Shown: positions 9,868 to 17,606 of the stretch, one piece after another
Layout of the letters: every line of letters begins with the position of its first letter
Numbering within the stretch: the first letter of the stretch is position 1
Origin: Planctomycetota bacterium
Lineage (GTDB): Bacteria; Planctomycetota; UBA1135; UBA2386
NCBI GenBank assembly: GCA_020638695.1
Contig: JACKIB010000010.1
Coordinates: forward strand, 124,001 to 188,000
Direction: 5' to 3'
Length of the DNA stretch: 64,000 bases
Made by a program: the position numbers and the translations under genes
Notes under the pieces: generated by a model
The model's database searches: none
The model's input: only the letters and a program-made list of their open reading frames with translations
Told to the model about the DNA's origin: nothing

Positions 9868-11334
9868 ATGGTCTCCATGCGCAAAACCCTCACCACGCTC
9901 CTCGTCCTCCTCGTCACGAGCTCCGCGACCGCCCAGGAGGTCGCACGGACGGCGCCTGGGTCGCACTCGGCGCGCCGGCCCACCGCGACCTCGCCGCTGC
10001 CGGCCGATCTGTTGCCGTACCCGCAGCTGAAGGCGGGCGAACGGGCGCCGCTCGACCTGTGGCGCTACGCCGGTCGTTGCGGCTCGTCGTTCGGCAGCCC
10101 CGAGTTGCCGATGAGCTGGGACCGTTGGGTCGCGTTCCACCGCCGGCAGAAGCCGCAGCTGATGTCCGACGTGCAGCGCTACATGGCCGGTCGGTTCGAG
10201 TTCCACGGGCGCGCGATCGCCGGCGCGACGATGTCCGGTGGCCGCAAGCCGGTGATGGCCGGACCGATCGCGCGGCTGCCCGCCAAGGTCGAGAGCTGGG
10301 AGCGGCTGGCGGCGATGACTCCCGAGCAGATGCGGCGCGACGACGTGTTCCCGTTCAAGCCGCTGGCGCATCCGTTGCACACCACCGCGCACATGGTGTT
10401 CCCCGACGGCTGGGTGAAGGCCCACCCCGAGCATGCTCGGATCGACGTCGACCACGACGTTCCGGAGCAGTACCTCCCGGAGTTCCCACCGCCGATGTTC
10501 CTGTCCACGCACAAGGAGCTCGGCGACGTGACCCGCGGCAAGGAAGTCACCCTGGCCAACTACTACGGCATCTTCGACGGACTGCTGACCGCCGAGCAGA
10601 TGGAAGGCCTCAAGGAGTTGCTCCGGCCGACGCCGACCACTTGGTTCAACCACACCACGCACCGGGTGACCGCAGAGCCGAGCACCGGGGTGTCCTGCAT
10701 GTCCTGCCACGTCAACGGGCACACCAACGGGGCGTTCGAGCTGGCGCCTGACTCGCGCCCCAACTTGGCGCGGCTGCGGGTCGACACGCCGACGATGCGC
10801 GGCAACTACCAACTGATGCAGCTGTCCTCCAAGCGGTCGATCCGCAGCATGGACCACTTCTCCGAGGTCGAGGAGTACTTCGACGGGGACCCGGGAATGA
10901 TGCAGAGCATCGGTCCGCGCGCGGCGCAGCGGCAGGTGACCAACCGGATGGGCGACTTCAACGCGATCCTCGACTTCGCCCCGGCGCCCAAGCTCGGCCC
11001 GCTGATGCGGTTGATCCCGAGCAAGGCGACCGACAGCGAACTGCGCGGCGAGGCCGTGTTCCACGGCAAGGGGAAGTGCGTCGTCTGTCATAGCGGGCCG
11101 GCGTTCGTCGACGACTACATGCACGACCTGCAGGTGGAGCGCTTCTACCGTGGCCGCCCCGAGGGCCCGATCAAGACCTTCCCACTGCGTGGCATCAAGG
11201 ACTCGCCACCCTACCTGCACGATGGCCGCTGCCCGACGCTGGCCGACGCGGTCGAGTTCTTCAACCTGGTCCTCGAGCTGCGACTCACCAAGCAGGAGAA
11301 GGAGGACTTGGTGGCTTTCCTGTTGTGCTTGTGA
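9868..11334 (+). CDS. Secreted di-heme-type cytochrome c protein
   Basis: 488 aa from ATG 9868; a second in-frame ATG at 9877 is an equally good start and begins directly with the signal peptide (MRKTL... cut after ATA). Two heme-binding CxxCH motifs are visible, CMSCH in the middle and CVVCH near residue 408, so two c-type hemes are predicted. The stretch TFPLRGIKDSPPYLHDGRCPTLADAVEFFN is typical of the C-terminal half of cytochrome-c-peroxidase/MauG-like proteins, where the second heme domain ends in a helix after a PYLHDG motif. A periplasmic electron-transfer or peroxidase role follows from the family; the substrate is unknown. The gene stands alone on the plus strand and converges with the next gene. 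Confidence 0.85.
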   Translation: MVSMRKTLTTLLVLLVTSSATAQEVARTAPGSHSARRPTATSPLPADLLPYPQLKAGERAPLDLWRYAGRCGSSFGSPELPMSWDRWVAFHRRQKPQLMSDVQRYMAGRFEFHGRAIAGATMSGGRKPVMAGPIARLPAKVESWERLAAMTPEQMRRDDVFPFKPLAHPLHTTAHMVFPDGWVKAHPEHARIDVDHDVPEQYLPEFPPPMFLSTHKELGDVTRGKEVTLANYYGIFDGLLTAEQMEGLKELLRPTPTTWFNHTTHRVTAEPSTGVSCMSCHVNGHTNGAFELAPDSRPNLARLRVDTPTMRGNYQLMQLSSKRSIRSMDHFSEVEEYFDGDPGMMQSIGPRAAQRQVTNRMGDFNAILDFAPAPKLGPLMRLIPSKATDSELRGEAVFHGKGKCVVCHSGPAFVDDYMHDLQVERFYRGRPEGPIKTFPLRGIKDSPPYLHDGRCPTLADAVEFFNLVLELRLTKQEKEDLVAFLLCL

Positions 11335-11375
11335 GTCGGAATCGACCGGCGCGACGGCGATCGGTTGTGACCTGA

Positions 11376-11409
11376 GTCGATGGCGGGCAAGCACCCCGCC
11401 GGCCTCGAC
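11376..11409. terminator. Bidirectional terminator candidate between convergent genes
   Basis: GTCGA...TCGAC encloses GGCGGG (11382-11387) and CCCGCC (11395-11400) around a 7-nt loop, in the 100 bp between two convergent stops. A stem-loop readable from both strands. Confidence 0.45.
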
Positions 11410-11434
11410 ACACGAAGTCGACAGGGCGCCCCGC

Positions 11435-13672
11435 TCAGCGCGTGCCGAGCGGCGCGGTGTTGGTGAGCACCATCGGCGCGGTGCTGTTGTCGAAGGTCGC
11501 CCCCTGGATGGCGAACCGCAGCCCCCGGTAGGTCGGGTCCTTCGGCACGTTCCAGCTCCAGTGGGCCAGCCCGTCCGGATCACACCCCAGCGCGAGCAGC
11601 GGCAACATCGGCGCGGCGAGACCGAGGGCGCCGCGAACACCGGGGATCGACAGCGGAGTGGTGGTGCCGAGCCCCAGGTAGATCAGGCCGCGGGTGTTCG
11701 GGTTCGCGGGCGCGCCCAACGAGATCGTCGAAGTGCTTCCGGGAGCGACCTCGCTGCCGAGCAGCCACGCGATCTCCACGCGACGCATCGCTTGGTAGCC
11801 ACCCTGGGAGTCGGCGTAGAGCAGCGATCCACCGAGCAGCGTACCGTTGTTCTGCCAACCGTTCTCGTCGGACACCACCACTGCGTCGCCCGCCGGCGTC
11901 GTGCCGGCGAGGAACACCATGTCGCTGTCGCTGCCGACGGCGTGGGCGCACAGCAGGCCGCGCATCGCCCCACTGCCGTCGACGATCGGGTTGGGCGAAT
12001 GCGCCTTGCCGCTCGACGGCGACCAGAGGACGCGCGGCTGACCTTGTAGGTAGGCGTAGTCGAGCGCTCCGGTCGATGCGTACTCGAGCATCAGCGGGCG
12101 GTAGACGATCGCCTTGCCGTCGGCGTAGACCAACACCAGCTGTCCATCGAGGTAGGTCGGTGCCGGGTCGACCCAAGCCGGCAACGCCGGGCCGGACTCG
12201 GCGACCACCGGAATCGGTGTGCCGAACGCGCCACCCTGGCTGCTTCGAGTGGCGACCATCGGTCCGACTGCGTGGTCGACCGCCGCGACCAGTCCGTCCC
12301 GTGGTTCGATCGACAGGCCGAAGCTCGCCGCAGCGCACAGGCTGTTGGCGAGCGTCGTCGGGACGAAGCGACCCGGAGACGTGGTGCGGTCGAACAACCC
12401 CAACACCACCCCGGTGCCGGTCCCGCTCGGATCGCCGCCGTAGTACGACGAGAGTCCGACCACCGTCAGCGCGACGGCGAACTGCCCCGGCAGGAGTCCG
12501 GGCAGACCCGACTTGGTCGCGTGGATCGCCTGCACCTTCCACTGCGTAGTGGTCGGTGCGAACAGCGGCGCCGGCGAGGTGATCAGCGACAGCGACGCCA
12601 CCGAGAACACGGTGTCGGTGGTGGCCGGTCCCTGGGTGCCCGGCGCGGTCTGTGGCCCGGCCGGTTGGTACGACACCGGATAGAACATCTCCTGGTCGTC
12701 CGGGTGGATCTCCGGGTCGGCCCCCGGTTCCTGGAAGACCTTGCTCAGGTCGTTGGGTCGCGTCGTGTGCGAGGTGACCCGCCAGGTGGCCCCGGACTGG
12801 ATGCCGACTCGACCGCTGGTGAAGCTCACCCGCAGCTCGGCGAGCGCACCCGGGTCCATCATCTGCTTGGTGCGGAAGTGCAGCTCGAAGTACTCGACGC
12901 CGTCGACCACCACCTTGGTGATGTCGCGGTCGCGCACCACGTTGTCCCACGGGCTCGGCGGCGGGAAAGTGACGTGGACGTCTTCGGGCTTGCGCGCGTT
13001 CTGGCAGGGGAAGCGCAGGTGGAAGTCGGCCCACGAGCGGCCGTTCCGCCCGACCAAGTAGCGCACTGAGTTGCCGGCCGAATCCTCGATCGGTTCGCTG
13101 ATCACGGTGTCGAAGTCGGGCTTCAGCCGCTCGGGAGACGGCGCGTTCGAGTTCGATGACGCCGGGATGCGCTGCACCACGCCCGCGTGGCTGGTCGAAT
13201 CGAAGACCGTCTCGTCGTCACCGTTGGCCGGCAACTGTCGGTCGTCGGTCAGCACGATGTCGGGCCGTGCGCCTGCGGCGATGCGCGAGGCGAGCTCGAA
13301 GCTGCCGTAGGTGATCTCGAACTGCACCGGCGTGCCGGCCGGAATCGACTTACCCGGCTTGGTCGCCAAGTGGCTGATGTATTTGCCGGCGCGGGTACCG
13401 GTCGACTTCTCGCCGTCCTTGGCCTCCTGCCAGTCCGCGCCAGGGACCGGAGTCACCTTGAAGTGGACATTGTTCTGGCTGCCGATGGTGGGGAAGCGCA
13501 CGTGGATGTCCCGCCACGAGCGACGCAGGTTGGTCACCGTGAGCGTGACCTTCTTGCCGTCGGCGGACATCTCGTAGCGGATATTCGTGTCCTGCGCCTG
13601 CGCGGCGAGGTTGGCGAGCACCAGCAGCGGGGTGCAGAGGTAGACCGGTAGCGTGGACGATGTGAATCGCAT
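11435..13672 (-). CDS. Secreted protein with two homologous N-terminal modules, unknown function
   Basis: 745 aa with a signal peptide cut after AQA. The ATG at 13672 has AAGGA about 8 nt upstream. Two modules repeat inside the first half: NLRRSWRDIHVRFP...NNVHFKVTP near residues 48-75 and GRNGRSWADFHLRFP...DVHVTFPPP near 210-245. The rest is beta-rich with many Gly, Ser and Thr. The last about 60 residues (DPTYRGLRFAIQGATFD...VLTNTAP) match the C-terminal LxGxxxxxQ-type module of the paralogues at 4938 and 7430. I do not recognise a named enzyme family. A cell-surface or periplasmic structural or binding role is inferred. Confidence 0.8.
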   Translation of the reverse strand: MRFTSSTLPVYLCTPLLVLANLAAQAQDTNIRYEMSADGKKVTLTVTNLRRSWRDIHVRFPTIGSQNNVHFKVTPVPGADWQEAKDGEKSTGTRAGKYISHLATKPGKSIPAGTPVQFEITYGSFELASRIAAGARPDIVLTDDRQLPANGDDETVFDSTSHAGVVQRIPASSNSNAPSPERLKPDFDTVISEPIEDSAGNSVRYLVGRNGRSWADFHLRFPCQNARKPEDVHVTFPPPSPWDNVVRDRDITKVVVDGVEYFELHFRTKQMMDPGALAELRVSFTSGRVGIQSGATWRVTSHTTRPNDLSKVFQEPGADPEIHPDDQEMFYPVSYQPAGPQTAPGTQGPATTDTVFSVASLSLITSPAPLFAPTTTQWKVQAIHATKSGLPGLLPGQFAVALTVVGLSSYYGGDPSGTGTGVVLGLFDRTTSPGRFVPTTLANSLCAAASFGLSIEPRDGLVAAVDHAVGPMVATRSSQGGAFGTPIPVVAESGPALPAWVDPAPTYLDGQLVLVYADGKAIVYRPLMLEYASTGALDYAYLQGQPRVLWSPSSGKAHSPNPIVDGSGAMRGLLCAHAVGSDSDMVFLAGTTPAGDAVVVSDENGWQNNGTLLGGSLLYADSQGGYQAMRRVEIAWLLGSEVAPGSTSTISLGAPANPNTRGLIYLGLGTTTPLSIPGVRGALGLAAPMLPLLALGCDPDGLAHWSWNVPKDPTYRGLRFAIQGATFDNSTAPMVLTNTAPLGTR

Positions 13673-13739
13673 GGTGGGTTCCTTTCGGGCTCTTGGGGAA
13701 AGTCAGGCCGTGCGCCGATCGCTACGGCCCGGGGAGGAT

Positions 13740-13915
13740 CGATGTGTCGTGCGGTGACCGAGCTACTGCGATCGCGCGAGGTCGCTGCTGGCTTAGTCGA
13801 GCGTCAGAACCAGCGCTTCGACGGGGCGGCACCGCGCCTCCGGGCAGAACCTGCCGCTTTCCTCGCCGGCAGCGACCTTGCGCGATCTCGCGACGCCGCT
13901 CATGAGTGGTTCGGC
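13740..13915 (-). repeat. Dispersed palindromic repeat, copy A
   Basis: About 160 bp matching copy B (21404-21578) at roughly 85% identity in inverted orientation. Both copies run from a TGACCGAGCT end to a CTCATGA end. The two ends of each copy are partly complementary to each other. It sits between a divergent secreted-protein gene and a sigma-factor gene, 17 bp before the sigma ATG. One strand also contains an open frame (about 50 codons, with VTELL, FLAG and ARSRDAAHE motifs) that is conserved with copy B, so a small protein cannot be excluded. Confidence 0.75.
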
Positions 13916-13931
13916 CTAGAATCGGCGCCGC

Positions 13932-14558
13932 ATGACCGACCCTGAGCCGTTGACCGCAACCCTTGCGCTGGTCGCCAAGGCGAGTGCGGGAGACCGCGAG
14001 GCGCTCGCGGATCTCTACCGCCGCCACTACGAGCGGGTGCGGCGGGTCGCGGCGCTGAGCATGGGGCGGACCCTGCGGCAGTGCGAAGCCGACATCGACG
14101 ACGTGGTGCACGATGCGTTCGCGGACGCATTCGCCAGCGTGTCGCAGGGCAAGTTCGAATGCCGCGGTGAAGGCAGCTTCCGCCGCTGGCTGGCGACCAT
14201 CGTGGTCAACAAGGTCCGACAGCGTGGCCGCCGCGCCGGAGCCCGCGACGAGCGTTCCCTCGACGAGGCTTTCGGCACTGCGGTGGTGGAACCCCCGGTC
14301 CCCACGCCGGAACGCGGCCCGGCGACCTCGGCGGGTGACCACGAGGTCCAGGAGGCGCTGCTCGCTCTGGACGAGGCCGACCGCACCGTGATCACGTTGC
14401 GCCACGTCTGCGGCATGTCCTGGCCGGAGATCGTCGCCGAGACCGGGATGCGCACCGAGCGCCAGGCCGCCTGGGCGGTGCAGCGTGCCATGCAGCGACT
14501 GCGCGAGCGGCTCGGTCGGAGCAGCGACGACCTGGAGACCGGGTTCCGCTCGTTGTGA
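13932..14558 (+). CDS. ECF-type RNA polymerase sigma factor
   Basis: 208 aa. Region 2 lies at about residues 25-95 (DLYRRHYERVRRVA, then DIDDVVHDAFADAFASV). A charged linker follows, then region 4 (ALDEADRTVITLRHVCGMSWPEIVAETGM...AMQRLRERLG) with the helix-turn-helix that reads the -35 box. It stands 219 bp upstream of two kinase-FGE genes on the same strand, and the three together form a sigma/kinase signalling block. No anti-sigma gene is adjacent. The ATG at 13932 is preceded at once by the palindromic repeat, which therefore occupies its promoter region. Confidence 0.9.
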   Translation: MTDPEPLTATLALVAKASAGDREALADLYRRHYERVRRVAALSMGRTLRQCEADIDDVVHDAFADAFASVSQGKFECRGEGSFRRWLATIVVNKVRQRGRRAGARDERSLDEAFGTAVVEPPVPTPERGPATSAGDHEVQEALLALDEADRTVITLRHVCGMSWPEIVAETGMRTERQAAWAVQRAMQRLRERLGRSSDDLETGFRSL

Positions 14559-14777
14559 GCCGCACCCGACCGCCGCGCGTGCGGTGGAAGGACGTGTCGG
14601 TTCGAAGGGTCGGTGCAGCGGGATCACGGTGGTTTCGGGGCATCGGTGATGCCTTCCCTGCAGTGCACGAGCTGCCGAAACCCGACGTGGTGCGGCGAGA
14701 AAAATCCGCAGGTTCGCGCTCGGCCGTCATCCCGCCCGGCCTGCTCGGGGCCGACCCGGACCCCGTATCCTCTGGGG

Positions 14778-17606
14778 GTGAAGCCTGCCGACGACTCCGC
14801 AGGGTTGCCCGACGAACTCGCCGAGCGCGTGTTCGCGCTGCTGGGCGAGTCCGAGCACGACGCCGAGGTGGGGCTGTCCGAACTCTGTGCGGCACACCCC
14901 GAGCACGCCGCGGCGATCCGTGCCGCGCTCCGCGTGGTGGATGCCGAGTTGGCGACCACCGCGCCGGGCCGGCCCACCGTCGCCGAGTCGACCCTCCCGC
15001 AGCGCATCGGGCCGTTCCGAATCCGCGGGTTGTTGGGCCGCGGTGGAATGGGAACGGTCTACCTCGCCGAACAGCTCGAAGTGGACGCGCGGCCGGTGGC
15101 GCTCAAGGTGGTGCGCACGGGTCTGGCCTGGGGCAGTCTGCTGGAGCGGTTCGAGTTGGAACGCGCGGCGTTGCTGCGGCTCGACCACCCGGGCATCGCG
15201 CGGCTCTGGACCTCGGGGGCCACCGAGGACGGCGCGCCGTTCTTCGCGATGGAGTACGTCCGTGGCGCGCCGATCGACGCGTGGTGCGTGGCGCAGCGTC
15301 TCGACACGCGCGCCCGCTTGCAGTTGTTCGTCGATGTCTGTGCCGCCGTGCAGCACGCCCACGACCACGCGTTGGTGCACCGCGACCTGAAGCCGTCCAA
15401 CATCTTGGTCGAGGACGGTCGGCCGCGGGTGATCGACTTCGGCATCGCGCGTTCGCTCGCAGCAGACGATCCTGCGGAGCTGCGCGCGCAACGAACCGAG
15501 CCGGGGGACGTGCTCGGGACCCCGGGCTACATGAGCCCCGAGCAGCTCGACGGACGCGATTCGGTCGACGTCCGCAGCGACGTGTGGGCGCTGGGAGTGG
15601 TCCTCTACCAGCTGCTCACCGGGCGGTTGCCGTTCCCGCCGCCGCGCGACACGGCGCCGCGCGTTGCCCTCGAAGCGATCCGCGAGGCGGTCTCGCAGCG
15701 CGCCGCGGCCGCACCGAGCACTGTCGTGTCGGCGCGCACCTCCGCGCCGCCAGGTGCGCTGGTGCCCGCGTCTGAGCTGCGCGGCGACATCGATGCGGTG
15801 GTGTTGAAGGCGCTGCAACGGGCCCCGGAGATGCGCTACCAGAGCGCCGCCGAGTTCGCCGACGATTTGCTCGCGATCCTGGCGCACCGGCCGGTCACCG
15901 CGTGGCGCGTGACTCCGGGCTACCGCCTGCGTTGTCTGGTACGGCGTCGTGCCGGCGCGGTGGCGGTCGCCGCGGTGATCGGCGGCATCGCGGTGGTCGG
16001 GTTGGTCGGTTCGGCGATCGGCAAGGTCGAAGCCGACGCGGCGCGCGCCGTCGAGCTGCGCCTGCAAGGGCGGGCCGAGCAGTCTGCCGCCGCGGCGCGC
16101 CGGCATCGAAAGCGCTTCGACCTGCTGGCCTGGCGGGTCGAACTCGATCGGGCGCGCCAGCTCGCGGCCTCGCTGCACCCAGCGCGGCCGCAGGTGGCTC
16201 CGCAGATGCGCGCATGGCTGCACGACTACGGTGAGCCGCTGCGCGCCGCCGAGCCGTTGTTGGCACAGGCACTTCGCGAACTCGCGTCCGGTGCCGTGCC
16301 GGGGGCCGCGGCCGACGTGGACTCGGCACTGCAGGCCGAGCTCCGCGAGCGCGAGCGGCGCCTACAGGTCCTCGCCACCGTGAACGACGCGAGTGCACCC
16401 ACGTCGATGCAGGTCGGGCTGGAGATCGAGCAGGCCGAGCACCGGCGCCACATCACGGCGCTGCGCACACAGCTCGCCGAGCGGCGCTCGGTGCGGCTCC
16501 CGAACGACGCGGACCAGTTGCTGTTCGACACCCTGACCGCCGTGCAGCGCGAACTCGAGACCTTCGTCCACAAGGAACTCCCCGCGGTTCGCGATCGACT
16601 GGCTTGGGCCGAGACGGTGGTCGCACGCACCATCACCGACCACGCTGATCGCTGGCGGCGCACCTGCGCGGCGGTCGCGGCGGATCCGCGTTTTCGTGGG
16701 GTGCGACTCACTCCGCAGGTGGGATTGGTGCCGCTCGGACCCGATCCGGCCAGCCGGTTGCAGGAATTCGCGCTGTTGCGTTCCGGCACGCTTCCTCGGC
16801 GGCACGCCGTCCACGGCCGCTTGCTGCTGGACGACGACAGTGCGGCGGTGTTCGTGCTGCTACCCCCCGGCCAGTTCACCATGGGGGCGCAACGCGATGA
16901 CCCGAGCGCGCCGTGCCACGATCCGTACGCGATTCGCGAGGAGGGCCCGCCCGGTCCGGTGCGACTCGAAGCGTTCTTCCTGGGCAAGCACGAATTGACC
17001 CAGGCGCAGTGGATGCGTCTCGCCGCGGGCGACAACCCGAGCCAGTTCCATCCCGGGCGACGAGTTGGCGGACAGGTGATCACCGCGCGGCACCCGGTCG
17101 AGAACGTGTCGTGGACGATGGCCGACGCGTTGCTACGGCAACACGCGCTGGAGCTGCCGACCGAGGCGCAGTGGGAGTATGCCTGCCGGGCGAACACCAC
17201 CACACCGTGGTGGTTCGGGGGCGACCCGCGGCAGATGACGCGCGCCGACAACTGCCTGGACCGACGCGGTCTGATCCTGGTCGGTCGTCGGCCGGGCGAT
17301 GCCGCCGACGACGGATTCGCGCTGCACGCTCCGGTCGGCAGCTTCGCCGCCAATCCGTTCGGTCTCCACGACCTGTACGGCAACGTCGCGGAGTGGTGTC
17401 GCGACCCGATCTGCAGCTACGCGGCGGTGGCGCCGCGCCGCGGCGACGGGTTGCGCACCCGAGCCGAGGTGCGCGGGCGGTGTCTGCGCGGTGGCAGCTT
17501 GGCGAGTCCGGCCACCCAGGCGCGGTCGGCCAGCCGCCGCGCGCCGCTGCCCGGTGTGCGAACCTACACCCATGGGCTGCGTCCGGCGCGCCGCTTGGAG
17601 TCATGA
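14778..17606 (+). CDS. Ser/Thr kinase with C-terminal FGE/sulfatase-modifying-factor-like domain
   Basis: 942 aa from the GTG at 14778. This start gives the usual helical N-terminal extension (LPDELAERVFALLGES); earlier in-frame ATGs add sequence without homology character. The kinase domain covers about 80-380: GRGGMGTVYLAE, VALKVV, HRDLKPSNILV near 200, DFGIA near 220. A membrane helix lies at about 392-415, then a coiled-coil region. The FGE-like fold covers about 690-942: LPPGQFTMGA, HPVENVSW, LPTEAQWEYACRA, GLHDLYGNVAEWCRD, LRGGS. The cysteine pair used by catalytic formylglycine-generating enzymes is absent, so this domain probably binds a ligand or protein. The stop overlaps the next start (ATGA). 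Confidence 0.9.
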   Translation: MKPADDSAGLPDELAERVFALLGESEHDAEVGLSELCAAHPEHAAAIRAALRVVDAELATTAPGRPTVAESTLPQRIGPFRIRGLLGRGGMGTVYLAEQLEVDARPVALKVVRTGLAWGSLLERFELERAALLRLDHPGIARLWTSGATEDGAPFFAMEYVRGAPIDAWCVAQRLDTRARLQLFVDVCAAVQHAHDHALVHRDLKPSNILVEDGRPRVIDFGIARSLAADDPAELRAQRTEPGDVLGTPGYMSPEQLDGRDSVDVRSDVWALGVVLYQLLTGRLPFPPPRDTAPRVALEAIREAVSQRAAAAPSTVVSARTSAPPGALVPASELRGDIDAVVLKALQRAPEMRYQSAAEFADDLLAILAHRPVTAWRVTPGYRLRCLVRRRAGAVAVAAVIGGIAVVGLVGSAIGKVEADAARAVELRLQGRAEQSAAAARRHRKRFDLLAWRVELDRARQLAASLHPARPQVAPQMRAWLHDYGEPLRAAEPLLAQALRELASGAVPGAAADVDSALQAELRERERRLQVLATVNDASAPTSMQVGLEIEQAEHRRHITALRTQLAERRSVRLPNDADQLLFDTLTAVQRELETFVHKELPAVRDRLAWAETVVARTITDHADRWRRTCAAVAADPRFRGVRLTPQVGLVPLGPDPASRLQEFALLRSGTLPRRHAVHGRLLLDDDSAAVFVLLPPGQFTMGAQRDDPSAPCHDPYAIREEGPPGPVRLEAFFLGKHELTQAQWMRLAAGDNPSQFHPGRRVGGQVITARHPVENVSWTMADALLRQHALELPTEAQWEYACRANTTTPWWFGGDPRQMTRADNCLDRRGLILVGRRPGDAADDGFALHAPVGSFAANPFGLHDLYGNVAEWCRDPICSYAAVAPRRGDGLRTRAEVRGRCLRGGSLASPATQARSASRRAPLPGVRTYTHGLRPARRLES

